Below, in pieces: positions 42,864 to 55,815 of a stretch of DNA of 64,000 nucleotides. Source of the stretch: Pectobacterium sp. PL152 (GTDB lineage Bacteria; Pseudomonadota; Gammaproteobacteria; Enterobacterales; Enterobacteriaceae); assembly GCA_021907015.1 (NCBI GenBank), contig CP091064.1, forward strand, positions 2,790,001-2,854,000, in the 5' to 3' direction. The notes beneath the pieces were generated by a model. The model saw nothing but the letters and a program-made list of their open reading frames with translations. It made no database searches and was not told the DNA's origin. The translations under genes and the position numbers were made by a program. Every line of letters starts with the position of its first letter. Within the stretch, counting starts at the first letter, position 1.

Positions 42864-44853
42864 ATGCAAATAAAAAAATTAAGTTGGTTGTTGTCCGCCA
42901 GTCTATTACCTGTCTCTTGCGTCTATGCCGCCTCTGGTGACGCGGTTGAGGCCACGAAGGATAAAGACGTGATGACGGTGTGGAGCAGCCCGGTCGCGGC
43001 GACCAACGATATTGTGAATCAGGAGCAGATTAATCAGCTAAATCGACGCAATGTGGCGGAAGCGCTGAATACCGTGCCGGGCGTGACGCTACAAAAGTCA
43101 GGCGGGCGCAGTGAGCAACAGGTGAAAGTTCGCGGCTTTGATAGCCGGCAGGTGCCGGTTTTCCTCGACGGCGTGCCGATTTATGTTCCCTATGACGGCA
43201 ACCTGGATCTTGGCCGTTTTCAGGCTTCCGATCTGGCGGCGGTCGAGGTGTCTAAAGGGTATACCTCGCTGCTGCAAGGCCCGAATCAAATGGGGGCGCG
43301 ATTAACCTCACGACCTTGCGGCCGAAAAAGAGCTGGAAGCGAACGTGCGCTTGAATCAGGGCTGGGCGCGCGGGCGTGACAATGCGCATAACATGGATGC
43401 GTCGTTTGGTGGGAAAAGCGATTTGGGGTTCTTCCAGATTAGCGGCAGTCGTCAGAAGCAGCGGTTTACCGGGCTGCCTCACGGCGTTGATAACGCGATT
43501 GCCGGTAGCGAAGGTCAGCGGATGAACTCCGGTAATGATGACAAGCGCGGCATGCTTAAGGTCGGGTTTACGCCGCGGGAATCCGATGAATATACGTTTA
43601 CCTACATCAATCAGGAAGGCGAGAAGAATACGCCGCGTTATGCGGGCAACAACGGTCAGTCGGCACGCTATTGGCAGTGGCCGGACTACAACAAAGAAAG
43701 CTATTACTATCAGGGCACCACAAAGCTTAGTGACAGAATGACGCTGAAAAGCCGCTTCTATCACGATGAATTTGAAAATACCTTGCTGATGTATAAAACG
43801 CTGGCGGATTTCAAAAATAAGAGCGGTAACTATAGCCACTATGCAGATTTCAGTAACGGCGCGGGGCTGCAATTAGGGATTGATATGCGCGAACTGGATT
43901 TGCTGTCGTTCGCCGTACACTGGAAAGATGACGTGCATCGCGAGAAAGGGGCGATTAATGCGCCATACGACCGCTATAAGGACCGTACCTGGTCGATGGC
44001 AAGCGAATACCAGTGGAATGTCTCCGATAAGCTGGATGCGGTATTTGGCGTGAGCTACGACTGGCGCGACAGCAAGCAGGGCATGAAGTATGAGAAAAAC
44101 GGCGCGCTAACGAATTATGACCAAAACAATCAGGATGCCTTTAACTGGCAGATGATGACGAAGTACCGCTTCGATAATCGCGATGAGCTGCAATTATCGT
44201 TGTCTGAACGTAGCCGTTTTCCTACTCTGAAAGAGCGTTACACCACCTCTAAGCCAGCCAAAAATCAGGATGCGCTGGTTAATCCGAACCTCAAACCCGA
44301 ACGTGCGCAAAACCTTGAGCTGAACTATCGTGGCGGCTTGACCGAAAGCTGGGGTTACGACGCCAGCGTGTACTACAACCGGGTATCGAATGCGATTCTG
44401 TCACATAACATTACGCCAAGCCTGATCCAAAATCGTAACAGCGGCCGGGTAGATTACTACGGCATGGATCTGGGGATTCACGGTGATGTCAAAGACTGGC
44501 TAACCGTCGGGGTTAACTATGGGCTGATTCATAGCGATGTGAAACGCCAGGAAATCGGCAACATTGTCGATCTGCCGAAGCATAAGGTGTTCGCCTGGGC
44601 AACGATCACGCCTGTAGAACCCGTCAGCATTACGGTGATGGAAGAAGCGCGTAGCTGGGGATTCAATAATTCAGATAATAACGATAAAACGCGCGGATTT
44701 GCGGTGACGAATGTGCGGGTGGATTATCGTCTTGGCGCGGGTTTCAGTGTGAATGCGTCGGTCAACAATCTGTTTGATACGGCTTACACTTATCAGGAAG
44801 GTTATGTTGAGGAAGGACGTAATTATTGGTTAGGTGTTGCTTACCAGTATTAA
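42864..44853 (+). pseudogene. TonB-dependent outer-membrane receptor (frames broken as sequenced)
   Basis: Outer-membrane gated porin. MQIKKLSWLLSASLLPVSCVYA is a signal peptide; DVMTVWSSP is a plausible TonB box. The plug has LNTVPGVTLQKSGGRSEQQVKVRGF and VFLDGVPIYVPYDGN. The barrel ends VNNLFDTAYTYQEGYVEEGRNYWLGVAYQY with the terminal aromatic. Two bases are missing: a G in 43292-43296 (restoring MGGAINLTTLRP) and an A in 43325-43329 (restoring KKELEANVRLNQGW); corrected length is 663 aa. It follows modD by 92 bases on the same strand. The ligand is unknown; context suggests a molybdenum or tungsten complex. Confidence 0.85.
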
Positions 44854-44882
44854 TCCTCAAGGGCATATATACCCTAAATAAC

Positions 44883-44907
44883 AAAGGCCAGCATAAGCTG
44901 GCCTTTT
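44883..44907. terminator. Bidirectional terminator between receptor and accC
   Basis: AAAGGCCAGC-ATAA-GCTGGCCTTTT. It ends the molybdenum operon from the left and accBC from the right. Confidence 0.92.
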
Positions 44908-44925
44908 GACTCGATTGCGCAGTAT

Positions 44926-46269
44926 TTACTGCAAGCCGAGTTTCTTCTCCAGATAGTGGATGTTCGTGCCACCTCTCTGGAAGTTTTCGTCGCTCATGAT
45001 CTTCATCTGAAGTTCGATGTTGGTTTTGATGCCATCGATGATCAGTTCAGCCAGCGCGTTCTTCATACGGGAAATCGCGATCTCGCGCGTTTCGCCGTAG
45101 GTGATCAGCTTGCCGATCATGGAATCGTAATACGGCGGTACGGTATAACCGGCGTAAATATGCGATTCCCAACGGACACCAAAGCCGCCCGGCGCGTGGA
45201 AACGCGTGATTTTACCCGGGCTTGGCAGGAACGTGTTCGGGTCTTCCGCGTTGATACGGCATTCCACCGCATGACCGCGAACCTTGACGTCTTTCTGCTT
45301 GATGGACAGTGGCAGACCGGCAGCGATGCGCAGCTGCTCTTTGATCAGATCCACGCCGGTAATCATTTCGGTTACCGGATGCTCCACCTGAATACGGGTG
45401 TTCATTTCAATGAAGTAGAACTCACCGTTTTCGTACAGGAACTCGAACGTACCCGCACCACGATAGTTGATATCGATACAGGCTTTGGCGCAGCGATCGC
45501 CGATATTGCGGCGCAGCTCGTCCGTAATGCCCGGTGCTGGCGCTTCTTCCACCACTTTCTGGTGACGACGCTGCATGGAACAGTCACGCTCGGCCAGATA
45601 GACGGCGTGGCCCTGACCATCAGCCAGAATCTGAATTTCCACGTGACGTGGGTTTTCCAGATATTTTTCCATGTAGACCATGTCGTTGTTGAAAGCCGCT
45701 TTGGCTTCCGCACGGGTCATGTTGATGGATTGTTCCAGCTCTTTGTCGCTGCGCACGACGCGCATACCACGACCGCCGCCGCCGCCAGAGGCTTTGATGA
45801 TGACCGGATAGCCGATGCGTTTTGCATGAACACGGTTAGCGTCCATGTCGTCGGTCAGAGGGCCATCAGAACCTGGTACGGTGGGGACACCCGCTTTTTT
45901 CATGGCGGTGATGGCAGACACTTTGTCGCCCATCAGGCGAATAGTTTCTGCGCGTGGACCGATGAAGATAAAGCCAGAGCGTTCAACCTGCTCGGCAAAA
46001 TCCGCATTTTCGGACAGGAAACCGTAGCCAGGGTGAATCGCGACGGCACCCGTGATTTCCGCAGCGGAAATAATCGCAGGGATATTCAGATAGCTTTTTG
46101 TTGACGGCGCCGGGCCGATACACACGGTTTCGTCCGCCAGCAATACGTGTTTCAAATCGCGATCCGCACTGGAGTGAACGGCGACGGTTTTGATGCCCAG
46201 TTCTTTACAGGCACGCAAAATACGCAGCGCAATCTCTCCGCGGTTAGCGATAACGATTTTATCTAGCAT
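44926..46269 (-). CDS. accC: Acetyl-CoA carboxylase biotin carboxylase subunit AccC
   Basis: Carboxylates the biotin on AccB with ATP and bicarbonate, the first committed step of fatty-acid synthesis. 447 aa; [24 protein letters not shown]-grasp glycine loop [26 protein letters not shown] and [18 protein letters not shown]. 11 bases after accB. The protein and length are normal. Confidence 0.97.
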   Translation of the reverse strand: MLDKIVIANRGEIALRILRACKELGIKTVAVHSSADRDLKHVLLADETVCIGPAPSTKSYLNIPAIISAAEITGAVAIHPGYGFLSENADFAEQVERSGFIFIGPRAETIRLMGDKVSAITAMKKAGVPTVPGSDGPLTDDMDANRVHAKRIGYPVIIKASGGGGGRGMRVVRSDKELEQSINMTRAEAKAAFNNDMVYMEKYLENPRHVEIQILADGQGHAVYLAERDCSMQRRHQKVVEEAPAPGITDELRRNIGDRCAKACIDINYRGAGTFEFLYENGEFYFIEMNTRIQVEHPVTEMITGVDLIKEQLRIAAGLPLSIKQKDVKVRGHAVECRINAEDPNTFLPSPGKITRFHAPGGFGVRWESHIYAGYTVPPYYDSMIGKLITYGETREIAISRMKNALAELIIDGIKTNIELQMKIMSDENFQRGGTNIHYLEKKLGLQ

Positions 46270-46280
46270 GATAAGCCTCG

Positions 46281-46748
46281 TTATTCGATGACAACCAGTG
46301 GCTCGTCAAATTCAACCGGCTGACCGCTTTCGACCAGGATGGCTTTCACCACGCCTGATTTGTCGGCTTCGATCTGGTTCATCATTTTCATGGCTTCGAC
46401 GATGCACAGGGTATCGCCAACATTGACGTGCTGACCCACTTCCACGAAGGCTTTAGCATCCGGGCTTGGGGTGCGATAGAAGGTTCCAACCATTGGAGAA
46501 CGAACGATGTGTCCACTGATGGCAGCCGGTGCTGCTGCAGCTTCCACTGGCGCTGGTGCAACGGCGGCGGCCAGAGCAGGCTGTGGCTGCATCATTGGCG
46601 TAGCGTAGGCCTGTTGCATCATCGGGTAGTTAACCGCTGCTGGGGCACGACTGATACGTACTGATTCTTCACCTTCAGAAATTTCCAGTTCGGCGATGCC
46701 GGACTCTTCAACCAGTTCGATCAGTTTTTTGATTTTACGAATATCCAT
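46281..46748 (-). CDS. accB: Biotin carboxyl carrier protein AccB
   Basis: A 155-aa carrier. The N-terminal region ([23 protein letters not shown]) is followed by an Ala/Pro-rich linker (residues ~50-75) and the biotinyl domain with [15 protein letters not shown], whose first Lys is biotinylated. Cotranscribed with accC; in E. coli AccB represses its own operon. Confidence 0.97.
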   Translation of the reverse strand: MDIRKIKKLIELVEESGIAELEISEGEESVRISRAPAAVNYPMMQQAYATPMMQPQPALAAAVAPAPVEAAAAPAAISGHIVRSPMVGTFYRTPSPDAKAFVEVGQHVNVGDTLCIVEAMKMMNQIEADKSGVVKAILVESGQPVEFDEPLVVIE

Positions 46749-46772
46749 GGATGTGGTTCCGTACTCTTTTGT

Positions 46773-47225
46773 TTAATTGGAAGTTGACAGGCGTTTTACC
46801 GCCGTCTGTAAAGCATACTGATAACCATCTGCCCCCAGGCCACATATCACGCCTACCGCAACATCAGAAAGATAGGAGTGATGACGAAAAGGCTCGCGTG
46901 CGTGCACGTTGGACAGATGAATTTCGATAAACGGAATCGAGACCGCCAGCAGGGCATCACGCAGCGCAACGCTGGTGTGGGTGAATGCCGCCGGGTTAAT
47001 CAGAATGAAGTCTGTGTTTCCTCTGGCCTGATGGATGGTATCGATCAGGACATGTTCCGCGTTGGATTGCAGATGGGAAAACTTCACGTTCAATGTCTGC
47101 GCCTGTGTTTCCAGTTCGCTGACAATGTCTGCTAGCGTCGTCTTACCGTATTTGTCGGGCTCTCGGGTTCCTAGCAGATTCAGGTTTGGACCGTTCAAGA
47201 GCAAAATGTGAAACTTTTCTGCCAT
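46773..47225 (-). CDS. aroQ: Type II 3-dehydroquinate dehydratase AroQ
   Basis: Third step of the shikimate pathway. 150-aa type II enzyme with [20 protein letters not shown] (catalytic Tyr region), [16 protein letters not shown] and [20 protein letters not shown]. 24 bases upstream of accB, as in many gammaproteobacteria. The 253 bases upstream hold the promoter; no further gene seen there. Confidence 0.96.
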   Translation of the reverse strand: MAEKFHILLLNGPNLNLLGTREPDKYGKTTLADIVSELETQAQTLNVKFSHLQSNAEHVLIDTIHQARGNTDFILINPAAFTHTSVALRDALLAVSIPFIEIHLSNVHAREPFRHHSYLSDVAVGVICGLGADGYQYALQTAVKRLSTSN

Positions 47226-47478
47226 TGTGCTGCTATCTCCCGCGATTGACCAAGATTGCCAAAACCGTGTCGCACAAAATAGCGCGAAGCTATTCGTTTG
47301 TCACCTTTCGTGACGCAAATTGTCCGCCCGAGAAATTAAAGTCGTGCATTATAACTATATCGTGGCAATTCGCAGCTAAATACTGGTCTTATCTGCGGAG
47401 ATATTCCTGCGCCAGACCGTGAGACGGCGTGAATCTTGCTGCGGCTCATACCCGGCTTTTCCCCTGCTAGCGCGGTGT

Positions 47479-48078
47479 TTAGCGCCACCATTGACGAAAT
47501 TTCTTATAACGGAACAGCAGCAATATCAGTGCCGCCAGCGCATACAAAATGGGCTGTGGAGACAGCGTTTTAACTGACCAAAGATAGTGGATAGGCGCAA
47601 GGATGGCGACTAAATAGACGAAATTATGCAGTTTTTGCCATTGCGATCCCAACTTGCGCATCATTATCTGTGGCGACGTCACCGCCAGCGCCAGCAAAAT
47701 CAGCCAGCTTATGATTCCCAACGTCAAATACGGTCGGGATATCAGCTCTTTGCCCAGCAGCGCCAGATGATCCAGACCCAGCTCCAGCAGCGCGTAACTC
47801 ACCAGATGTAACGTCGCCCAGAAAAAGCACCACAGCCCGAGGAGTCGGCGGCAGCGAATGAGCAGCGGCTGTTTGCCGTAGCGCGCCAGTGGCGTGACCA
47901 ACAGCGTCGCCAGCAGCAATTTCAGCGCCATTCTGCCGGTAAAGTGCTGGATATCCTTGGCCGGGTCGGCGCTGAACCACCCTTGGTCAACCGACAATAT
48001 CAGCCACAGCAGCGGCAGAAAACCCGCCAGATGGAGTAGCACTTTTAACCGGGTAATGTGTTGTAGCGTCAGTCTCAT
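47479..48078 (-). CDS. msrQ: MsrQ, haem-binding membrane subunit of MsrPQ
   Basis: A 199-aa inner-membrane haem b protein with about six helices that passes quinol electrons to the periplasmic methionine sulfoxide reductase MsrP. Conserved His residues lie in [13 protein letters not shown] and [19 protein letters not shown]. It starts 58 bases after msrP, its partner. Confidence 0.93.
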   Translation of the reverse strand: MRLTLQHITRLKVLLHLAGFLPLLWLILSVDQGWFSADPAKDIQHFTGRMALKLLLATLLVTPLARYGKQPLLIRCRRLLGLWCFFWATLHLVSYALLELGLDHLALLGKELISRPYLTLGIISWLILLALAVTSPQIMMRKLGSQWQKLHNFVYLVAILAPIHYLWSVKTLSPQPILYALAALILLLFRYKKFRQWWR

Positions 48079-48136
48079 GCTGCTGTAGATTCCTATCCTG
48101 GCAAGGTGTTATTGGCGAGGCGTTTTGTGTTATTCG

Positions 48137-49138
48137 CTAAAAGTTGTCGCGCAGGTTAAGGCCGCGATACAGCGAGGCAACCTGATCGGCATAGCCGTTG
48201 AACAACAGCGTGGGTTGGCGCTCAACGTTAAGCAGGCCGCCTGAACCGATGACGCGTTCTGTTGCCTGCGACCAACGCGGGTGATCCACATGGGGATTAA
48301 CGTTGGCGTAGAAGCCATATTCGTCTGGAGCCGCCAGATTCCACGTGCAGGGTGGTTTCTCACGCGTGAACCGGATATGTACGATGGATTTGATGTTCTT
48401 GAAGCCGTATTTCCACGGCGTGACTAACCGGATGGGGGCGCCGTTCTGCGGCGGCAACGTTTTGCCGTAAACCCCGACGGCCAGCAGCGCCAACGGGTTC
48501 ATGGCTTCATCCAGCCGCAGCCCTTCTACATAAGGATAATCTAACCCGCCACCCATGAAGCGATCTTTTGTCCCGGCATCTGTTCTGGGTCGTAAAGCGT
48601 TTGAAACGCCACGTAGCGGGCATTGCTGGTGGGTTCGGCGAATTTAATCAGTTTGGCTAACTCAAACCCGACCCACGGAATCACCATTGACCACGCCTCG
48701 ACGCAGCGGAAACGATAGATTCGCTCTTCCAGTGGAAAGCGTTTGAGTAAATCGTCGATATCCAGCGTGAGGGGTTTGGCGACATCACCGTCAATCTTGA
48801 TGGTCCAGCCTTCGGTTTTTAACCCGCCGGCATTGGCTGCCGGATCGGCTTTATCCAGCCCAAATTCATAGAAGTTGTTATAGCCCGTAACCTTATCTTC
48901 CGGCGTGAGCGGCAAATCGAGCTTCCAGTCAGCAGGTTGGCTAAACGTGAGCGGTTTACCCGGCGGCGCTTTGGGTTTATCAGCACCTTTAAACCAGGCC
49001 AGCAGGTCGGCCTGTGCAGAAAAGGGTAGTGAAAGCGCGGCAGCGGAAATACCCAGCGCTTTTAATACACGTCGACGCTGATAGAAGAGGGATTCTGGAG
49101 TAACGTCGGCTTCCAGTGAACTTGCGATGTTTTTGCAT
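48137..49138 (-). pseudogene. msrP: Periplasmic methionine sulfoxide reductase MsrP (frames broken as sequenced)
   Basis: Molybdopterin-containing enzyme repairing oxidised periplasmic proteins. Start MQKHRKFT at 49138 leads, after removal of one extra base at ~49113, to [27 protein letters not shown], a Tat signal. The Mo-cofactor domain has [17 protein letters not shown] (Cys ligand). A missing A (run 48566-48569) splits EQMPGQK from [17 protein letters not shown]; the end is [14 protein letters not shown]. Corrected length 333 aa, matching the family. It needs molybdenum, so it is a client of the molybdate island 4 kb away. Confidence 0.88.
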
Positions 49139-49317
49139 GTGAACTCCCGCCAGTCATTATTATTGTTGACGCAAAGTGGCGTTTTTACTGCTTACTGTTC
49201 ACTTAGTTATAGATGAACTACGGTAGAAACCGCGACAGGAGAGATGAAATACTTTTTTGCAGGGTGTAACAGCGCTTGGGATTACTGATAATGCGTTGAG
49301 CGATGATAATGGATAGA

Positions 49318-49460
49318 TCGTAAAGACGCTGTAAATACATCCATGTACGCTCGAGCCGCGCAGATATGAATCTCATCCCTGAGATTCACCCTTTCAGGGC
49401 CGTCGCAAGCGACGTTCAAAGGCGTTCCTGACACCTTTGTCCCTGTCGCGGACGCTTTAC
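49318..49460. repeat. Palindrome-rich MITE-like element
   Basis: A ~143-base stretch bounded by GTAAAGACGC and the inverted GGACGCTTTAC. It contains hairpins GAATCTCATCCCTGAGATTC (49368-49387), CGTCGC-AA-GCGACG (49401-49414) and CAAAGG/CCTTTG (49417-49439). It lies between the msrP start and the acuI stop, with no gene inside. Relation to a named repeat family is not established. Confidence 0.6.
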
Positions 49461-49517
49461 TCTTCTATTCCATTATCACCGTTTTCGTTCCGCAAATTAA
49501 TACGTCAACAAAAGACG

Positions 49518-50495
49518 TTAGCTGATTTTCACCAGCGTGCGGCCAGTGACTTTGTTTTCCAGCAGTGCGGCAGCGACAGCAGGGACGTCTTCCAACCCGA
49601 TTTCCTGCGTGACTTGCTGGTAAAATGACTCTGGCAGGATGGTAGCCAGACGCTCCCATGCCTGCTGACGGCGAGCCAGCGGTGCCATCACGGAATCCAC
49701 GCCTTGCAGACGAACATTACGTAAAATAAATGGCATCACGGTAGTCGGCAGCGCAACGCCGCCAGCCAGACCGCATGCGGCGACTGTCGCGTTGTAATCC
49801 ATCTGCGCCAGCAGCGTCGCCAGTACGTTATCACCGACGGTATCCACCGCGCCGGCCCAGCGTTGCTTCTCCAGTGGGCGAGGGCTTCCGCTGAATTCGC
49901 TGCGATCCAGTACCTGCTTCGCCCCGAGTTTTTTCAGGTAATCGGTGTTGTCGGCACGACCGCTGACGGCGGTGACCTGATAGCCTAGCTCTGCAAGCAG
50001 GGCGACTGCTGTGCTGCCGACGCCGCCGCTGGCACCGGTCACAATAATGTCGCCGCTTTCCGGGGTGATGCCGCCGTCCTCCAGCGCCATCACGCACAGC
50101 ATCGCGGTGAAGCCTGCGGTACCCAGAATCATGGCCTTACGTGCATCCAGCGACGCGGGCAGAGGAACCAGCCAGTCGCTCTTCACGCGAGCCTGTTGCG
50201 CCAATCCGCCCCAGTGGTTTTCACCCACGCCCCACCCGGTCAGGATAACAGGCTGGCCGACGCTAAACCGATCGCTGTCGCTGTGGCGTACGGTTCCTGC
50301 GAAGTCGATTCCAGGAACCATCGGGAAGTTACGGATAATTTTACCTTTGCCGGTAATGGCAAGCGCATCTTTATAGTTAATGCCGGACCAGTTGATATCG
50401 ACAGTTACATCCCCGGTGGGAAGCTGCTCTGCGTCAATCTCGCGAATCTGAGCGTGGGTCAGTCCGTCTGACTGTTCAAGAACTAAAGCCTGCAT
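49518..50495 (-). CDS. acuI: Acrylyl-CoA reductase AcuI (YhdH)
   Basis: A 325-aa NADPH-dependent medium-chain reductase that detoxifies acryloyl-CoA to propionyl-CoA. MQALVLEQSDGLTHAQIREID, MVPGIDFAGTVRHSDSDRF, GTAGFTAMLCVMALE and the nucleotide loop VTGASGGVGSTAVALL are diagnostic. No zinc-ligand set is visible, as expected for this subfamily. Divergent from csrD as in E. coli. Confidence 0.95.
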   Translation of the reverse strand: MQALVLEQSDGLTHAQIREIDAEQLPTGDVTVDINWSGINYKDALAITGKGKIIRNFPMVPGIDFAGTVRHSDSDRFSVGQPVILTGWGVGENHWGGLAQQARVKSDWLVPLPASLDARKAMILGTAGFTAMLCVMALEDGGITPESGDIIVTGASGGVGSTAVALLAELGYQVTAVSGRADNTDYLKKLGAKQVLDRSEFSGSPRPLEKQRWAGAVDTVGDNVLATLLAQMDYNATVAACGLAGGVALPTTVMPFILRNVRLQGVDSVMAPLARRQQAWERLATILPESFYQQVTQEIGLEDVPAVAAALLENKVTGRTLVKIS

Positions 50496-50544
50496 GGGCT
50501 ATCTCCTGTAGCAGGATTAAAATGGGGAAGTCATTAACGACTAT

Positions 50545-50742
<198 letters not shown>

Positions 50743-50867
50743 TATTACAGGTACTCTTTGTTAATAAGGTACTGTTTGTTAAAAAAGGTACTATGTTGCT
50801 GGCCTATGCGAACTGATAAAAACAACAAACTCGCAGAAATAACAATTATTTGGAATAGGACGCAGGG

Positions 50868-52804
50868 ATGGGATTTACGACCAGATTCTCGATACTCGTG
50901 GTATTGCTGACGGTTATCGCCATTTTTCTTATGCTTTTCAGTAGTATATTTAGCCTCTGTTATTATAGTCAGTTGCGGACCGAACAGCAGCTGCGTGAGG
51001 TCACGGCCAGTATCGATCAGGCGTTATTAGTGCAATCGCCCGAAAATATCCAATATTGGCTGCCGGGTATGATGAAAACGGCAGGCATTGTTGTGCTGGA
51101 TATTCAGGATAACGATTCGACCCTCTATTCAATACAGCTGCCTGAGGCCGGCTGGGAACGCACGCACCTCTATCATGAGGTCGAATTTCCGCTGATGCAC
51201 CATCTGAACATGACGATCGCCATCAGGTATGTCGATCCGCTGATTGGTTTACCGCGCTTTGTGGTGTCGATGCTATCGGTGTTATTGGCCGCAGGTCTGA
51301 TGCTCCTGATGCTGTATTTCTCCATCCGCTGGCTGCGTCGTCAGGCCGCCGGCCAGGAAGAGTTGGAAGAACGCGCACAGCGTATTCTCAAGGGCGAGCG
51401 TGAATCGGTTATGCAGGGGTCGGTACGTGAATGGCCGGTCAATACCAGTGGGGCGCTTGATCAACTGCTGTCTGATCTAGTGGAGGCACGGGAGGAACGC
51501 GGGCGGGTTGATACCTTAATTCGCGCGTTCGCCGCACAGGATGCCGAAACCGGGCTGAGTAATCGTCTGTTTTTTGATAATCAGCTGACCACGCAGTTGG
51601 AAGATGGTGAAGAAGTAGGGACGCACGGCGTTGTCATGATGATCCGCGTACCCGATTTTGAAACCTTGCAGGAAACGCATGGCTATACCAGTGCACTTCA
51701 GGAATACCGTTTCACGCTGGTCAACCTGCTATCGACGTTTGTCATGCGCTATCCCTCTGCGCTGCTGGCGCGTTATTTCAGCAGCGATTTCACCGTATTG
51801 CTCCCCACAGCACGCTAAAGGAAGCCACTGCAATTGCCACGCAGTTGGTGAAGTCTATCGATATTCTCCCCGCCTGTCCGTTGATCGATCGCGAGGACGT
51901 TCTCCACATTGGTATCTGTGCCTATCGCGGCGGGCAAAGTGCTGAGCAGGTGATGGAGAGCGTGGAGGACGCGACGCGCAATGCGGTGTTGCAGGGCGGT
52001 AATAGTTGGTGCGTGTTTGACAGGCAGGTGCCAGACAAAGGGCGTGGCAGCGTGAAATGGCGCACTTTGCTGGAACAGACGCTGGCACGCGGTGGTCCGC
52101 GGCTGTATCAGAAGCCTGCGGTCACGAAAGAGGGTGTGGTACATCATCGTGAAATGATGAGCCGGATCTACGACGGAGAACAGGAACTGCTCGCCGCGGA
52201 GTATATGCCGCTGGTTCAACAACTGGGGCTAGCAGCCAGCTATGATCGGCAGTTGGTGGCGCGTATTATTGATTTATCAGCGAGCTGGCCGGGAGAAACA
52301 CTGGCTTTGCCGGTAAGTGTTGACTCACTTTTGCAGAAGCCTTTCCTGCGTTGGCTGAAAGAAATCTTACTCCAATGTCCGAAAACGCAGCGGCAGCGCA
52401 TTTTATTTGAACTTGCAGAGGCAGATGTTTGTCAATATATCGGCCGCCTGCGACCCGTTCTTAATGTGATCCTGGGATTAGGTTGTCGTCTGGCAGTAAC
52501 GCAGGCGGGTTTAACGTTGGTGAGTACGACGTATATCAAGTCACTCCCCGTGGAGATCATCAAGCTTCATCCCGGTTTGGTGCGTAGTCTTGAACGCCGC
52601 CCGGAAAATCAGCTGTTTGTACAAAGCCTGACCGAAGCCTGTAAAGGCACGCAAACGCGGGTGTTTGCCGCTGGCGTGCGTACCAAAGAGGAGTGGCGAA
52701 TGCTGTTGGGCAAGGGTGTCTATGGTGGGCAAGGGGATTTTTTTGCCGCATCAGTCCTTGTAACGGATGAGCTGAAAAAATATTCATCGCGGCATCGTGT
52801 TTAG
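50868..52804 (+). pseudogene. csrD: CsrD, RNase E specificity factor for CsrB/C decay (frame broken as sequenced)
   Basis: Membrane protein with degenerate GGDEF and EAL domains that targets CsrB/CsrC sRNAs for RNase E decay. MGFTTRFSILVVLLTVIAIF and a second helix (~residues 133-150) flank a periplasmic loop. The GGDEF position reads RYFSSDF and the EAL position REMMSR, so both are catalytically degenerate as expected. One missing C in the run 51803-51806 splits it; the join is LLPHSTLKEATAIATQLV. Corrected length 645 aa. In Pectobacterium this pathway influences virulence enzyme output. Confidence 0.87.
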
Positions 52805-54163
<1,359 letters not shown>

Positions 54164-54173
54164 TCCTGTCTGG

Positions 54174-54235
54174 AAAAGGGGGGACCGGATGGATGAACGC
54201 CTGCGTTTTTCATCTCTCGTGGTTACCCCTTTTTT
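54174..54235 (+). terminator. Hairpin/attenuator between mreB and mreC
   Basis: AAAAGGGG (from 54174) can pair with CCCCTTTT (to 54233), extended by ACC/GGT, followed by T residues. It would reduce mreCD expression relative to mreB. Confidence 0.5.
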
Positions 54236-54338
54236 ATTTGCCTGAGCGAATGAAATCCGCCCTACGGGGCTGCCGCTTTGTGACGTTAAAAATCGCCAGG
54301 AGCGATTTGAGGTTGCTGTCGAGGAATACGCAAATTTT

Positions 54339-55322
54339 ATGAAGCCGCTTTTTAGCAGGGGGCCTTCCCTGCAATTACGACTTTTTCTTGCTGTCGTTAC
54401 CGCGATTGTCGTGATCGTTGCGGACAGTCGGCTCGGTTCGTTCGTCAAAATCAGAACGTACATGGATACCGCCGTCAGCCCATTTTATTTTCTGGCGAAT
54501 GGGCCCCGTCAGGTTCTGGACAATATGTCTGCCTCACTGGCAACCCGCGAGCAATTAGGCCTTGAAAACACCGCACTGCGTCAGGAACTGTTGATGAAAA
54601 ACAGCGACCTGTTGCTGCTAGGCCAGCTCAAGCAGGAAAATGCGCGGTTACGTGAATTGCTCGGCTCGCCGCTGCGTCAGGATGAGCAGAAGATGGTGAC
54701 GCAGGTGATGTCTGCCGGAACCGACCCTTACAGCGATCAGGTCGTGATCGATAAAGGTCAGGCGAACGGTGTGTATGAAGGGCAACCGGTCATCAGCGAT
54801 AAAGGCGTGGTGGGTCAGGTTGTGGCGGTGGGGCAGTTTACCAGCCGGGTTTTGTTGATTTGTGATGTTTCCCACGCGTTGCCCATTCAGGTGCTACGCA
54901 ATGATATCCGCGTGATTGCTGCCGGTAATGGCTGCGCCGACGATCTGCAACTGGAGCACCTGCCTAACAATACCGATATTCGAGTCGGTGACGTGCTGGT
55001 CACATCGGGTCTGGGCGGACGTTTCCCTGAAGGGTATCCGGTAGCGGTTGTGTCATCGGTCAAAGCCGATACACAGCGCGCCTATACGATTATTCAGGCT
55101 CGCCCGACGGCGGGGCTACAGCGTCTGCGCTATCTGTTGTTGCTGTGGGGTGTGGAGAATAACTCCAATACGTCGCTGCCGCCGGCGGAAGTTCATCGGG
55201 TTGCCAATGAGCGACTGATGCAGATGATGCCGCAGGTTTTACCGTCGCCTGACGACATGGGGCCGCCGCTTCCTCCTGATGCCGCTGCGCCCACCGTCGA
55301 GCCGCAGAGAGGCCGTCAATGA
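54339..55322 (+). CDS. mreC: Rod shape-determining protein MreC
   Basis: A 327-aa bitopic protein of the elongasome: an N-terminal membrane segment ([19 protein letters not shown]), a coiled coil (~residues 65-110, [32 protein letters not shown]) and a periplasmic beta domain. The C-terminus is Pro-rich. Links MreB to wall synthases. Overlaps mreD by 4 bases. Confidence 0.95.
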   Translation: MKPLFSRGPSLQLRLFLAVVTAIVVIVADSRLGSFVKIRTYMDTAVSPFYFLANGPRQVLDNMSASLATREQLGLENTALRQELLMKNSDLLLLGQLKQENARLRELLGSPLRQDEQKMVTQVMSAGTDPYSDQVVIDKGQANGVYEGQPVISDKGVVGQVVAVGQFTSRVLLICDVSHALPIQVLRNDIRVIAAGNGCADDLQLEHLPNNTDIRVGDVLVTSGLGGRFPEGYPVAVVSSVKADTQRAYTIIQARPTAGLQRLRYLLLLWGVENNSNTSLPPAEVHRVANERLMQMMPQVLPSPDDMGPPLPPDAAAPTVEPQRGRQ

Positions 55323-55807
55323 ACCGTTATCGCAGGCATGGCAACTGGATTATCTGGCTTTCTTTTCTGATCGCTATGGTTTTGCAGATTATGCCGTGGC
55401 CGGATGAAATCTACATGTTTCGCCCCTCCTGGCTGACGCTGTTCCTTATCTATTGGGTGATGGCATTGCCACATCGGGTGAATGTCGGCACAGGATTTAT
55501 ATTAGGTCTGATTATGGACCTGATTCTTGGGTCTACACTGGGAGTACGGGCGCTGGCGTTGAGCATTGTTGCTTATCTGGTCGCCTTTAAATTCCAGCTG
55601 TTCCGAAATATGGCGTTATGGCAGCAGGCATTAATCGTCATGCTGTTGTCGCTGCTGATGGACCTCACGGTATTCTGGGCAGAATTTTTAGTTATAAATG
55701 TCTCTTTCCGACCAGAAACATTCTGGAATAGCGTCGTGGATGGCGTACTCTGGCCGTGGCTGTTCCTGCTGATGCGTAAAATTCGCCGTCAGTTTACTGT
55801 GCAATAA
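55319..55807 (+). CDS. mreD: Rod shape-determining protein MreD
   Basis: A 162-aa inner-membrane protein with about five helices, including [20 protein letters not shown]. Completes the MreBCD complex. The ATG overlaps the mreC stop (ATGA). Confidence 0.95.
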   Translation: MNRYRRHGNWIIWLSFLIAMVLQIMPWPDEIYMFRPSWLTLFLIYWVMALPHRVNVGTGFILGLIMDLILGSTLGVRALALSIVAYLVAFKFQLFRNMALWQQALIVMLLSLLMDLTVFWAEFLVINVSFRPETFWNSVVDGVLWPWLFLLMRKIRRQFTVQ

Positions 55808-55815
55808 GGTGATTC

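Noticed and set aside
43252-43872. 206-codon minus-strand frame within the receptor gene
   Set aside because: Shadow of the TonB receptor barrel region.
44956-46104. 382-codon open frame opposite accC
   Set aside because: It lies entirely antisense to a well-conserved accC and has no recognisable domain; high-GC codon shadow.
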